Shown here one piece after another: positions 1 to 12,838 of a stretch of DNA of 64,000 nt. The position numbers were made by a program, and so were the translations under genes. Numbering within the stretch: position 1 is the first letter of the stretch; each line of letters starts with the position of its first letter. The stretch is from Buddleja alternifolia (taxonomy: Eukaryota; Streptophyta; Magnoliopsida; Lamiales; Scrophulariaceae), in assembly GCA_019426215.1 (NCBI GenBank), contig CM033402.1, positions 21,085,104 through 21,149,103 of the forward strand, in the 5' to 3' direction. The notes below the pieces were generated by a model. It saw only the letters and a program-made list of their open reading frames with translations, did not search any database and was not told where the DNA came from.

Positions 1-521
1 AGAAGATGTTATTAATCATTTTTGCACCTTGAATTATTTTCTCCTGAACAGATAATTTAAGCATAAAATCTTACATATGGTAGTAATCATATGAAGCATT
101 AAGAACAAGATTAAAACACAAAGCAACAATGGAATTAATATGACAAACACAATTTATAACTCAAATCTCATAAATTAGCCTAAACATGACATTAGTTCGA
201 AGAATCTAATTTATCAAGAAAGATAAAAGGAATAAAATCAAAGAAAGATTCATATTCATAGACAAATATAACTCTAATCTAAGAAAACTCACTATTAAAT
301 TTGATGGTTGAACTTCGATCTTCACCCCGTCCATGCTTCTTGATTTCTTCACCATCAACGGTTTATATAGATCTTCATGAATATGTTAAAACTAAATCTA
401 AACCCTAATAGAGCTCTACTCTATGTGAATTTCGTCTGCTAAAAAGTTGTTCATAACCTAGAGAACTGATCTAATATCTATAACCAATGGGTGGAAGAGT
501 TCTCTTTGAATTAGAATTGAA
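1..521. other. AT-rich intergenic stretch, no gene seen
   Basis: I see no reading frame, RNA gene or repeat structure that can be supported here. The stretch ends at the left terminus of the MITE starting at 522. Confidence 0.6.
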
Positions 522-1225
522 GGGCTTGTATGGTATTGTTTTCATTTTCAATTCTCAATTCCCAATTGGAAATTGTAGAAAAGTGAATTTCCAAACTTTC
601 ATTGGTTTTTGTGTTAAAAATGAAAATATGTTTGGATGAATTATTTTGAGTTGTTATTTTATAAGTTGAAAATGAAAATATGTTTGGATGAATGTAATTT
701 TGTGTGGATTTTTTTACGAAAAGACGTGATGAGAATAAAAATATATTTGGATGAATAGTTTTTTTAGATATAAATATAATAAAAAATTATAAAATTGATT
801 TGACATAAAGTAAATTTTATTTGTAGTTAGTGATATAGTTAGTTATATATATATATATATATATATATGCATAGGTATATGTATGTATAAAAGTTGTATG
901 AATATATATAGCCATCCAAATTAAGTAGACATATAGATAGCAGAATAGGAGTGGTTGGAGAATTGAATTGATGGGATGGGAGTAGGAATACATTGGAAAC
1001 ATGAATTGAGAAATAAATTCCCCAAATTTCATGGAAAAAGGAAGCCGATTTCAAATTTGTGCATGTGGATTTTTGATTTGTTTCCCATGTTTTGGGCTTA
1101 GGTTCTCAAAATATTGAGAATTAAGAATCAAGACTAGGGGACAATAAGTTGGGCCAAACATGTTTTGGGTTTCAAAATAATTGAGAATTGGGATTTGGGT
1201 TTTGAAAACAAAATCATACAAGCCC
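522..1225. mobile_element. MITE with GGGCTTGTATG terminal inverted repeats
   Basis: The left end reads GGGCTTGTATGGTATTGTTT and the right end, reverse-complemented, reads GGGCTTGTATGATTTTGTTT; about 21 of the first 23 bases match. The same trinucleotide GAA flanks both ends (519-521 and 1226-1228), a candidate 3 bp target duplication of PIF/Harbinger size, although its sequence is not the usual TWA. The inside is AT-rich, holds three copies of a TTTGGATGAAT-like word and a TA run, and has no coding capacity, as expected for a non-autonomous element. A hAT-type element is the alternative. Confidence 0.7.
844..866. repeat. (TA)n microsatellite
   Basis: Uninterrupted TA dinucleotide run of about 11 units inside the MITE. 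Length variation is expected between individuals. Confidence 0.95.
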
Positions 1226-2485
1226 GAAAATTTCCAAAGCTGCTGCTCCCGATACCGACATTCGAACGTTTAGCATCCCCACGTTCGTGCATAAACCACC
1301 CCTCACATCCGTGTGTAGAACTTTTCCTTAAAAATCTGATTTTTTCTCAACAGGCTCACGTTCGGACGTCAGGTATCGCACGTACGAACGTTGACCAAGT
1401 CAATGTACGGACGTCAGCTATGTCACGTTTGAGTGTGCTGTTCTGTTACATTTTCTATCTGCACAGAGATCTTGTTTCCTTCATAACTTTCTATACATAT
1501 TTTCGATTTGGGTGATTCAAGTTGTGACGTGACTCTGAAATTCTATATTTCTATCCAATTTTCCTCAATTGCAATGATTTTTCACCTTTACTCAATAAGC
1601 ACACAAATTAAACGCATATATGACATAAATTATGCATAAACCAATGTAAATAACATGAATATGAGGCTCTAAAATACGTTAATTCATAACCTATCAACTA
1701 CTCTGCTTTTTCCTTTGTTGTTTTAGTCGTGACTAAACGATCCCTAAGCCACAACTAAACAATCGCCATCAATCTGGTAGCCGTGACTATGAGCCTTTGT
1801 TCTTGTTGAATGTATTCTGCTTTGGAAACCATGGCTACCACCTTGTTTCTACTTTATTTTCAATCTTGTTTCTTCCTATCCGATTCTCCCTACTCGAACC
1901 CATCTATAAATCAATCTTTATACTCATCAATTATATGTTGACCAAACTTTGTAATTCCACGCTTTTGAATGTTTTTTTGAAACAATACTCAATTTTCTCA
2001 ATAATACAATATTCATATAATTATTAATTGAAAATTAAAAGATACCCAATGAAGTCAACCATTTATAAATATATTTGTACTTGAAATTCGTTTATTCGAA
2101 TTCAAGAGATTAAACTTTCATTTTATTCTTCTTCTTTTCTTTTGTCTAATAAATTGTATGTCTTAATGTATTTGTATGTGTTTTTTGTAATTTATATGTG
2201 ATTTTATTGTAAATCATAATGTAACTCTACATTTTATTATTGTAAATATCTAAAGCCTATTTTATTATTTATCTTCTGCACTTTTTGAATTAGAATATAG
2301 AATTACATAAAAATATTTTATATATATTCGATCCATTTTCATAACTAGTATTTTTATAATAAAATAGATAGATAATATTTTAATACTCTGTTACCCCAAA
2401 AATTCCTAATCGAGTGAAATTCTTGTATGATCATGTTTGTAGACAGATTTAACCGAACTTATAGTATTATTTCTTAATTATTTTA
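1226..2485. other. Intergenic, possible LTR debris near 1240-1680
   Basis: No gene is seen. Positions 1255-1440 carry several ACGTTCG/CGAACGT/GGACGTC words, followed by a TTCATAACTTTCT stretch. That order resembles the LTR of the element at 44934-50921, where CG-rich palindromes precede a CGCATAACTTTCT stretch. This may be a diverged LTR fragment, but no partner LTR or target duplication was found. The rest is AT-rich without structure. Confidence 0.35.
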
Positions 2486-2929
2486 TGTCAGAAATTATAA
2501 CACACATAACATGCGATTTCAACATATAAACACTTACCTAATTCGGATCTTACTTGGTTGTTTCACACTTCTTCCACACGACTTTGATGCTCAAAAACCA
2601 GTCCACACCTCTGTCACGGGGAGAGAGATGATTATCCACAATCCAAGAACTTCAAATGGTGAATCTTCTTTGTCAAAATCGCACCAAATTGACACTTCCA
2701 TGCCTTCACTTCTAGCCTCTCATTTTTGCTGCGAAAATATGATACTTGGATGTCTATTTTTTTTCATCTCTACTTTCAGATAATAACAGAGATAATAATG
2801 GGAAAGTTGGGGTGGTTTTTTCCTACAAAAAACCACTCCATCCATTTCCCATATTTCAAATGATATGGGTAGGGTCAAGCCCTCATGGGCGACCCATGAC
2901 CCGAATCTTATTTCCAACATCTCCCACTC
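2486..2929 (-). repeat. Left (3') LTR of the LARD-like element
   Basis: 444 bp, TG...CA termini (TGTCAGAAAT ... TTTCCAACA). It aligns along its whole length with 9736-9848 plus 14863-15187 with scattered substitutions, so this insertion is clearly older than the nested copia. It is followed at 2930 by TCTCCCACT, the complement of a polypurine tract. Confidence 0.9.
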
Positions 2930-5788
2930 GCACATGAGGGCTAGACATACATCTGGTGTAACCGTAACAACATATTCACAATTCATACAAGCAAATAGAT
3001 CGTGTGACTAGCGAGCATATATGATGAGCTTCGAGCTATACACCGGTTAAGGATATATAGCAACTCAATATCGAATAATATGAGGACAACATCTCACTAT
3101 ACCCCAGACATTTTTTTACTACACAAGTCAACGTATCTCTTGTCCCTCAAACAATATTCAAGAGCATACTTGACTTTTAAACAATTCTATGTATTTACCA
3201 TTATGTTTAAAACACTAAGTTTGACATAATTGGCAGGCCTGTGAATACAAGATACGTGTCAGACAAAGATGGTATTCCTTTCCCACTAAAATCTCTCAAC
3301 TATATTATAGCTGCTTTCCTAGACATATACCGCATTACCGAATCATTCATGACTACTGGTAATATGCGAAAGTAGCAACACTAAAATAAAGTTTTAAGAA
3401 ACAGTTGAAAGTCATAAGGGTATAATTTAGGTTACATAAACCTCCGAGTTTCACACAATGAGAAAGCAGGGATTTTTCTCATTACTCCAACGGTCATATA
3501 AGCACACGCGGTATGAAAACACGTGCTATAGTGTGTTTCTTCCTATTTGGAAGCGAATGTCATGATTCAAATCAAATACACTGTACAAATCTTAGTTCAA
3601 GTGTATCTCAACACTTAACTTGAGTTTTCTTCTTGTTCGTCCTCTATCAATATCAACCTCAAGAAAACTCACATCTGCTACTAGATAAGTCAATAGATTG
3701 TGGGAATCCATTTCGATTACATAAAAGTTCATAACAGTAATCTCATCTTGATTATCAATCAAGGCGGCATCATCTCTACGTATGATTTCGTGTGCCACAA
3801 AATAAAATATGTCTCATCTTTGTACATTACTCAATGTCAGAGGCGATTTCTTGTGTGAGAGAGCCAATCTCAACTTATCAGACATACCTTTACACATCGA
3901 GTGTGTATCATCACAAACATACTTAGAAAGCACATCACTCAAATGTCAAACATTTATGGGCATAAATATCTATGAACATCCTTTAGTTAAAAAAGGATCA
4001 CATTCTACGCAATTATAGAGATCTAATTTGACCAATAAATACATCTCTAGACAAAGGCTAAGCACTAACTTTAGCCACTTCTAAATGTGTATACACTTAT
4101 TGTAACACCACTCATTGGTTTACAATGATATCTCTCACAAAATTATATTGTGTGTCGATGTTCGATTTTACAGCAATAGGTCAATAATAAGACCTCTATG
4201 TAAGCATTAGTTGGTTGTTTATCATAAGATATATATACACATGTATAATCACAGTTCCCACATAACTGCTTACAACTCCCATATGCTATAAAACAAATTT
4301 AACCAAACATCATTCAACACTGCAAATATATATGCAACAAATTATATTTTATTTGTGCACAACATTACACAAATTTGCTTCGTGCTACTTCTCCAGTCAG
4401 TATTGTAATCGAAGCAAATTCAAAGGCAGACTCACACTTATCTAAAATCTCCTCCTTAAATCCACATATGTGTATTCTTTTCGACAACTTTCCTCCATAC
4501 TAAGGAAATCATCTGCAGTATTTACCAACTATTGTCCAATACGTCATACTAGAATTGGACAAAACCTTATGACCCATGACATAACAAGATATTGGAGCGA
4601 GTACAAGTGACATTGTACTTCAAGATCCAAAAACAAACAACTATTGGAATATGGTGGTCTAGACATTTCTATTTGGACTCTCTGGACACATTTCGAGGCT
4701 ACAACTCTATACTATAGGAGTATTGATTAGCTTATAAGTATCCATTATGAAATCGTACTATGGAAAACTCTAACATAGATTTCTACACTGAGCAAGATTC
4801 ATCTTTAACGATTTACATAGATTTTAACATAAAATCAAATACTTTACTAATCATGTCCTCTACTTCATAAGTTAAAGGAAAACCATTCTCAATGGCTTAA
4901 TGTACTCCTTCTCATCTCGGCTAATAAGACATTACCAATAAAGAGATAGAATTTAAATCATCTTAATGGACTTACAGACAACAAAATAATGTTCTACATC
5001 TATGATAATGAAAACACATGTATAAGATCATGTATTCAAAAAATCTCATACTCCATTATTTTGAAGACAAATTCCAGTCACCAAAGGTTATAAGTTCACA
5101 AACTTTACCTGCTGACCATTGTCTCTGGAATCCTCAAGGTATTCCCATGCATATCTTTTTAATTACATCTCTATCAAGAAATGTAGTCTCGTGTCCATTT
5201 AGATATAATTCTAAATCTCAAATGTCCATAATAACCAAGAAAATATAATGAACAAAAAAAATATCACCACTAGCAAATAAGTTTGTCTCAAGATATATAC
5301 ACACATGTATATATACCATTTGCCACTGGGTGAGCTTTGTACCTCGAAATCTAAATATCAACATCTTAGTAGATTTCGAGAATATATAAAGTTCTCAATA
5401 TCCACACGTTTAATGTTGAACCAGAATCCAAACTTTGTTTGATTATATATATATATATATATAATTGGGTGACTGCAATATACTCATAACACTATAGATA
5501 ATAGAAACTATGCAACTCAAATCTTTAAATCATTTGAAAGTCGAAATACCACATTATATTTTTGGCTACGACCTTACCACGAGGGCAATTGCTGCCACAC
5601 AGACAACTATCCCCTCCTCAGCAATTGTCACGAGTTATTGGTGCCACACATGTTTACAGATTTCGTAAGTTCTACAAATACCTTTTCATTGCATTAATTA
5701 ATTCTTATCAGATAATAGAATAAGATAGAGTCTTACTATATTAGACTCTATCTAATCTTCCGGAGAATAATTTGTGTTTGCATAAAAT

Positions 5789-6036
5789 TTGGATTCAACT
5801 AACTTGATCACTACGATAAATTTGCTCCCACTCAAATTCGGGAACACGATTCTCATAAGTGATCTATAAGGCACATAGCCACTATTAGAATCAGTAAATT
5901 TAAGCAAATATCACAAAATTATGATTCGACTCTTAGTTTGATCACTTTGACAAATTTGCTCCCACTCAAAATCGGGAACACAATTTTCTTAAGTGATCTA
6001 TAAGGCACAAAGCCACTATGAGAATCATTAAACTTG
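5789..6036. repeat. Diverged tandem duplication inside the LARD
   Basis: Two units of about 113 bp (5789-5901 and about 5920-6036) share TTTGCTCCCACTCAAA, GGGAACAC, AAGTGATCTATAAGGCACA and a trailing AGAATCA. The period is about 131 bp. It is not coding in any frame. Confidence 0.75.
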
Positions 6037-8315
6037 ACTAGAGGTTTAGCAATTACAAGATTCTTCATCTAAAAACAAAAAAATTCTCCGGACATTCTGT
6101 GATTACTAATTTTACACACCATGATGTTCACTTAGAACATGTACAACTTAGACCATTTGCGTATCTCCGAGATACAGATACATTGTTCCTTTGAATTTAA
6201 CATTTTAAAGAATAATTCATTAGTTTGATTCTCTCATAAATTTCAAAGAAACATTCTAACGTTTCACATTAGGAGAAATCAAAACAGACAAGATCAATGT
6301 ATGTAAAGCAGTAATGGAATAGGAGGTTCATTTCCCAACCTCCATATTAGTTAAATCACAGAAGTCTAACAAAAATTAACTGCAATGAAAGATCAACCCA
6401 CTAACCTCTGAATGGTCACATATGATTTACCACAGGTTGACAAGTAACTACAAAAGTTATTCAGAGAGTTTCTCTTACTAGCTTAGTGTCTTAATTCATT
6501 GTGACTTAACCAAGTATGCAAAGAATGCATACATAGTCATTCACATTACTTAATGAACAAATATTGATTATGATCGAATAATCAATGTGCCTTAGTCACA
6601 ATTCACCCTCAAACCATTCAAGAAGAAACAAATCTAGCACCACTTTGTGTATCTATTCTATAGATACTAGCCAAGTCAAAAACTCAAATCCAAGAGTAAT
6701 ACAATATCAGGAGAACAATCCAGAAGACCAACTTCCAATGATCTTTTTAGAATTTCAAACGCTTTTTAATTATTTCATGTAACCATAGACCTAAATCCAC
6801 ATAGGACAAGATTTCGTATCTTAGTGCTTAATATGTGAGATGCACTATATAAGTGTCTATAAGTGCTATGTTTTCCACTCAGTGCATACACGAGTAAAAT
6901 TGACCAACCGTATGTCAATTGTTTCAACTCATGGTATACACGAGTAAAATGACCAATCATATATCAATAAAACACTTTTACCTTTAGTCCACTTCTATTC
7001 ACATTAGTGGTTAAGTTTGTTCTCCCTAGATTCATCATATGTCTCTTTCATGACTTTTTCTTTGTTAATCTCGTTTACTGTAAGAATCTCAAATTCTCTT
7101 TAAAACAGATCAGCCGCAAAGTCCTAAGCCATTATCATAGAATCAGTAAGCCTTTTATGTACAAAACACAAAATGGCTAACGCTGACTATGAAAGTCTTT
7201 TCACAAATAAAAGACTTGACCTTTAGATGTCTTCATTATTAGAAAGAGATTGTACAAAACTTGAACTCATCACTTCTCATAAGAGAAGTCATTGTTTGTT
7301 GACTTTAATTTCTAAAAGTATTTGGAATTACCCTAAAAAAGCAACTCATTGTTCTCTTATTCCAGGTATGCTTTTAATCATCAAATACTAAAGTCAACAA
7401 TCCCAATTCAGTTCAATTTTACGAATGTATTACTCATTTGGTCAACTTGTAGATCAAGAGTATGATTTCTCCTTCGCATATGAGATCATATATCATACAA
7501 TCAACAAAGACATCATAAGCAATGGACCTTGTTTTCTGCCTATGATAAACTCATTGATCTTTTATATTGAGTAGGAAGACTCACTATAAGTCTTACATGA
7601 CTTGGTTATTGCCCTCTAGAGTATCTAATTCGATTGTACATATTCCAAAATATTATGACACAACGTGTCGCAATTTCTACTAACTCGTACTCATCCAGTA
7701 CTATTCTAAAATCTCAATACTCATGAGATTTTGGTTGCCATGGTCATACTAGAGATATCATACATGCCCATCTATACAACACTGATTTCGTACTAAGCAA
7801 ATTAACATTTATGGCAATTCACCATAATGTACAGATTCGAAAGGTCACGTAGTGCCCAATCATCATCCGTGTCAAAATGTTCATTATCACAAATTTAATT
7901 TCCTAGTAAAAGATCTCATAAAGTTCTAGGTAAGTATCACTTGAACCAACCTTAGAACTCCCACTTTATATTATGATCAAAGCATATCATGATATATATA
8001 TATATATAAGAAAACGCATCTTATCATATGCATGTGATTCGTCAAAGCTCAATGTTATAAAGAAAAACAACATATACATTTCATAAACATATGCACATGA
8101 GCTACATGTCAACAACTTTTCAAAAAGCAAAGAACGTATATACATGTGATTTACTAACATAACAAGCTCTAAGTATTTCTATACATATGAGAAACCATAT
8201 TAATCATCCCATTCGAGAGTCTATCTCTAGGAGCGAATTTCAAAAGACGTCGAGGACCATTATTCATCCTCAAAGATAATAATTTCCTTGTCTTGAATTC
8301 CAGCTCTCTCTTTTT

Positions 8316-8636
8316 CTACACTTTAATCAATAAAGACTTCAAGAGACGTAGATCTCTGTCTTTATTTTCAGTGTAAATCCTATCAAATTCACCTCTCCAA
8401 AACTTAGTTAGAGAATTTTTCCATAATTCTCTCTCTCGGTCCGGACCACCAAAATAATGACCCAAATGAAGTAGTTCCTTATACTTCATTTTCATTATCT
8501 TAAAATGTTCACGCAAAGAATGCTCGGGGCACATTCTATAACGCCTCAGCAATTCTAACTTTGCCAAACGCACGCGAGTTCTTCTCGCTCTAACTCCCCT
8601 CTGGAGGATGTTAAAAGTAAATTGGGATGTCGCCAT
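8316..8636 (-). CDS. Small basic ORF in the LARD-like element, unknown function
   Basis: 106 codons with an ATG start, on the sense strand of the element, about 1.1 kb downstream of its primer binding site, which is where gag would begin. It is the only sizeable ORF of the internal region that is in the right orientation and place. The product is rich in Arg, Lys and Leu: an Arg-rich patch lies near residues 13-35, a Trp-Lys/Phe-Trp patch near 72-81, and it ends in a Leu-Leu-Lys stretch. No zinc knuckle, protease or capsid motif is visible, and I do not recognise a family. It may be a residual gag-like nucleic-acid-binding protein, an unrelated captured ORF, or chance. Confidence 0.35.
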   Translation of the reverse strand: MATSQFTFNILQRGVRARRTRVRLAKLELLRRYRMCPEHSLREHFKIMKMKYKELLHLGHYFGGPDRERELWKNSLTKFWRGEFDRIYTENKDRDLRLLKSLLIKV

Positions 8637-9044
8637 CTATGAAAATGAAAAATTGGTATTAGATTGGGTACAAAGCTAATCATAATACATTACCTATTAT
8701 GAAGATTTTAACACTTGACAAAAAAATTAATAATTATGCTCCATCAATTTTAATTTAGGGAAAAGCAGGCATTTAACAAAAAATGAGCATAATATTAAAA
8801 GTGTTCAAAAACTCTTCATCTTGGTAGCTAAGGCATGAGAAATAATTTCAGAAAATCAATAAAAAAATCTCAAAATTTTTAATGCCCAAAAAAGTATTTT
8901 TCTATCATTTTTAATTTCGAAAATCAAAGAAAAATATTTTTCTTCTCCGAAAAATATATTTTAAATATCCAGAAATTCCTAAAATAGATTTCTGACCGTA
9001 AGGGAATTTTTCTGGCAAAAAATGGCCCCCGAATGCCTCGCACG

Positions 9045-9156
9045 CCCCCCCCCCCCCCGCCACCCAGGCGCGTGGGCGAGTGGGGCGGCCCTTATGGAAC
9101 ACGCGCCGTCTTCCCGTAGTTTTTGTGATTCGAAATTTTGGCTACCCCCCCCCCCA
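9045..9156. repeat. Poly-C runs in the LARD leader
   Basis: Two runs of 12-14 C (near 9046-9059 and 9145-9156) within a short GC-rich patch between the primer binding site and the small ORF. Overlapping ORFs here are proline- or glycine-rich artefacts. Confidence 0.8.
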
Positions 9157-9722
9157 TTTTTTACTATGGCAAATCCAACGGTGGTCTCCGTTTCGTTTTC
9201 CGAGTAGTCTAAGGTAGGAGTGGATTTTACTCTCCGTACGCGCGAGTGGGACGGGAAATAGTTACTGTTCATCGTCTTCCTTAATTTTTTTCAGAGTTTT
9301 CAGATTTTTCATTTCGCGACCACAACTTTGAGAGGCTATGTCTCTCTCATTTCTAATCTGTTTGGAGCATGCGATATATGGTTGGAAAGCCCTTGACATA
9401 AGAATTCTAACCTTATAAAAATTTCATAATAATCACAACAATAAACGGTTAGAAATTGCCTCTAAAGTTACTGAAAAAATCACCATAAAAACTCAATTTC
9501 TCATCAAATGTCAAGCATGCTTACATATAACTTCATAAAATGTTTATATATGGTCTAGGCATGCGACATTTTGAAAATTAAAGCATAATATGAACATTTG
9601 ACAAAATCACCATGAAGGAAGTCATATTTCATGCAAAAATGGGAAGCATGGTGAAGCATCATTTCAAAGCATAAATATATTACATTTTCGTGTGAAAGCA
9701 AGTATGGAACACAACCAAACTC

Positions 9723-9734
9723 GCTCTGATACCA
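9723..9734 (-). other. Primer binding site, initiator tRNA-Met type (LARD)
   Basis: The minus strand reads TGGTATCAGAGC, a full match to the tRNA-Met(i) primer site of many plant LTR elements. It lies one base outside the LTR starting at 9736 and sets the element's orientation. Confidence 0.9.
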
Positions 9735-9848
9735 ATGTCGGAAATTATAACACACATAACATGCGATTTCAACATATAAACACTTACCTAATTCGGATCT
9801 TTACTTGGTTGTTTCACACTTCTTCCACACGGCTTTGATGCTCAAAAA

Positions 9849-10048
9849 TATCAGAAATTGAAGAGTTGAAGAAGAGGAAAGTTAACCATTCTGATATATT
9901 TGAATAATGAATGAATACAAAGAATACTTAATTAAAAGGAAAGCATACTAAGCCTATATATAGAAAGTCAACAAGCAGTAGCCGCCTCTACCTAACTCTC
10001 TATTTACAATTCAGTCCCTTGATTATCTGGAAACTTCCTTCCTTGACA
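9849..10048 (-). repeat. 3' LTR of the copia element
   Basis: 200 bp; on the minus strand it begins TGTCAAGGAAGG and ends TTTCTGATA, so the usual terminal CA is TA. A TATA-like CTATATATAG lies at 9954-9963. The polyprotein frame runs into this LTR and stops at 10004. Confidence 0.95.
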
Positions 10049-10651
10049 CTCCCCCTCAAGCATGGTGTTGGAGAAAAGATTAAAAACACCAAGCTTGTTA
10101 CTTAGATACTGAAATTGAGATTTCCAAACTCCTTTAGTGAGAATATCAGCCAGCTGCTGATCTGAGCTTACATAAGCAGTTTTGATACTGCCATCTTGAA
10201 TTTTTTCTCTGATGAAATGGCAATCCAAGTCTATATGCTTGGTCCTTTCATGAAATACTGGATTTGAAGAAATGTGTAAAGCAGCCTTGTTGTCACACCT
10301 TAGTACAGCAGGTTTGAGAGATTGCACACCCAATTCTTCAAAAAGTCTTTGAAGCCAGATTAGCTCACAAGTTGTAGAAGCCATTGATCTATATTCTGCC
10401 TCTGCACTACTCCTTGAAACTGTACTTTGTTTTTTTGTTTTCCATGATATTAAGGAATCACCAAGCTTCACACAGAAACCAGTTAAGGATTTTCGACTCA
10501 TAGGACAACTAGCCCAGTCTGAGTCACACCAAGCTTCAAGAGACAAAACACTGTTAGATGGAAATAAAATGCCAAAACCAACAGTTCCTTTTATGTACCT
10601 TAACACCTTTCTTACTGCTTCCATATGAGAAACTTTAGGACAATGCATAAA
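10004..10651 (-). pseudogene. copia RNase H segment (after the second TAG)
   Basis: C-terminal part of the polyprotein, in the same frame as the RT segment upstream and separated from it only by a TAG at 10652-10654. It carries the copia RNase H hallmarks: a CDSDWA motif, a STVSRSSAEAEYRS motif, a RCDNKAALHIS-type motif, TKHIDLDCHFIRE, and a final LADILTKG. The frame passes the purine tract and ends inside the 3' LTR, a compact arrangement found in small copia elements. An internal ATG starts four bases after the TAG, but separate translation is unlikely. Confidence 0.9.
10049..10059 (-). other. Polypurine tract of the copia element
   Basis: The minus strand reads TTGAGGGGGAG immediately before the LTR; it primes plus-strand DNA synthesis. 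Confidence 0.85.
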
Positions 10652-12370
10652 CTAACTTAAGTTTTGCACCACAGAGCTGATATCAGGCCTAGTGGAACTT
10701 AGATAAATTAGTTTTCCAACTAGTCTCTGATAGTTGGTTTTATCTTCCAAAATAGGATCAATAACATTTGAATTTTTACTTTTATCAAACTCAACACTAG
10801 TGAGTTTAGTGTTAGGATCAATAGGAACACTTAGAGGTTTGCAACCTAACATACCAACCTCTTTTAACAGATCAATAGCATATTTTCTTTGATTCAACAC
10901 AATACCTTTAGAAGATCTAGCAACCTCTATGCCTAAAAAATATCTTAACATGCCTAAGTCTTTCATAAAGAATTTATGTTGCAGAAAAGATTTCAAATCA
11001 GAGATGAGTTGTGAATTACTACCTGTAATTACTATATCATCTACATAAACAAGAAGAATGACAATATCCTCCCCCTTTCTCATAGTAAACAAAGAATAGT
11101 CATTTAGAGATTGTTGATAACCAGCTAACTTCATAGCTTCTGTGAACTCAAAGTTCCATTGCCTTGGGGCTTGTTTCAAGCCATATAAACTCTTTAGCAA
11201 TCTACATACTTTGGTAGGATGGGTCTCCCCCTGATTGCTAAAGCCCTGAGGTAAAGTCATATAGACTTCTTCATTTAAATCACCTTGTAAAAAGGCATTA
11301 GTGACATCCATTTGAAAAAGATGCCATTGATTAATGGCAACTAAGGCTATAACAGACCTAACAGTGACCATTTTGGCAACTGGAGAAAAGGTTTCAGAAT
11401 AATCTAAGCCTTCTCTTTGAGTGTAGCCTTTGGCTACAAGCCTTGCTTTATATCTATCAACGCTCCCATCAGAATTATACTTGATCTTATATACCCATTT
11501 ACATCCAATGGGAAGTTTTCCAGAAGGAAGATCAACTATAGTCCAAGTATTGTTCTTAGTTAAAGCTTCCATGTCAAGATTCATGGCAGCCTGCCATTTT
11601 GGATTCATAACATCTTCTTGATAAGTTTGGGGTTCTATGTCAGAAGATATAGCAGTTAAGAAAGCTCGATACTCACCAGAGAGAGAAGAGTAATTAACAA
11701 TAGAGCTCAAAGGATGAGCAGTAGATGTAGAAGTGTCTATAGTAGAAATAGTAGGACAATCATAATCTTTAGTCCAGTTTGGTGCTCTAGTGTCTCTGGA
11801 AGATCTTCTCAAATTAAGATTATTACCATCATGACTATCTTGAGGAGTGACACTAGAAGGAGATGCATCAATACCACTGGATTCATGTAATAAATCAGAA
11901 GATTCTAAAGATTCATCATCTACAGTAGTGAAATCATGCTCTTGAAACTTCTGTATATGAGGAGAAGGATTTGACACAGAGAATGGAAAAATAGTTTCAA
12001 AGAAAATAACATCTCTTGAAAAAAGAAAAGTTCCATTAGTGATATCCAGAAGCTTATATAACTTCTGTGTGGAGGAATAACCTATGAAAATACATACTTT
12101 AGACCTAGGTAAAAACTTGTCAATTTGAGGAAGAACCTTAGAGTAACACAAGCACCCAAACACTCTTAGGTGTGAAATAGAAGGAGATTTATTAAATAAT
12201 ATGTGAAAGGGAGTTTGACCTTGTAAAAGAGGATTTGGAGTTCTATTAATAAGATATGAAGCTGTAAGAATGCACTCACCCCAATACTTCAAAGGAGCAT
12301 GAGATTGAAATAAAAGAGCCCTGGCAACATTTAAAATGTGCATGTGTTTCCTTTCAACAGTTCCATTCTG
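10652..12370 (-). pseudogene. copia integrase C-part and reverse transcriptase segment
   Basis: Bounded by two in-frame TAG codons (12371-12373 upstream, 10652-10654 at its end). The first part is the integrase end (ARALLF, YWGECILTASYLINRTP, VFGCLCY and a GYSSTQKLYKL-type motif). A Ser/Thr-rich linker follows, then the RVT_2 reverse transcriptase: WVYKIKYNSDGSVDRYKARL, VAKGYTQ, QMDVTNAFLQGDL, LYGLKQAPRQW, and the catalytic YVDDIVITG. The segment ends in TRPDISSVVQNLS. All catalytic motifs seem intact, so only the nonsense codons and the upstream frameshift inactivate the element. Confidence 0.92.
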
Positions 12371-12838
12371 CTATGGTGTGTATGCTACTGAAGTTTGATG
12401 CACAATACCATAAGATTGCATAAGAGAAACAGCTTCATTAGATAAAAATTCTGTACCTCTATCTGTCCTGATACATTTAACTTGAGTTTTAAACTGATTT
12501 TGAACATACAAGAGAAAATTCTTTAGAAAAGATGTAGCATCAGACTTGTATTGTAATAAGAAGGTCCAGGTTGCCCTGGAATAATCATCTACCAATGTCA
12601 GAAAAAATCTTTCATTTTTATAGGTTGGAACCTTATATGGTCCCCAAATATCAGCATGGAGAAGATCAAATATCTGAGAAGTAAAAGTAGATCTAGAAGA
12701 GGGAAAGGGAGTCCTAGCATGCTTAGCTAAAGGACAAATAGAGCAGTGTAAGTGCTTGTTACTTAAAGATTTACCAATTTCAGGTAATAAAGACAGCCTA
12801 AGAAAAGATATATGCCCCATTCTTGCATGCCACAATGA
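12371..12838 (-). pseudogene. copia GAG-pre-integrase and integrase core segment
   Basis: Opens with the WHARMGH zinc-binding motif and a CSICPLAKHARTPF motif (HHCC finger), then the integrase core with DLLHADIWGPY, VDDYSRATW and RTDRGTEF. It ends at a TAG (12371-12373) where relatives have a Gln codon. Just upstream the gag-protease frame no longer matches: around 12835-12840 one base appears to be missing relative to the copia consensus, so the WHARMGH motif lies in a different frame from gag. Confidence 0.9.

Noticed and set aside
8911..9272. Overlapping GC-rich ORFs on both strands
   Set aside because: Produced by poly-C runs in the LARD leader; products are low-complexity and without motifs.
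9723..9734. tRNA-like word GCTCTGATACCA (also near 14651, 35380)
   Set aside because: Considered as tRNA fragments, but each is a 12-base primer site next to an LTR; no cloverleaf can be formed.
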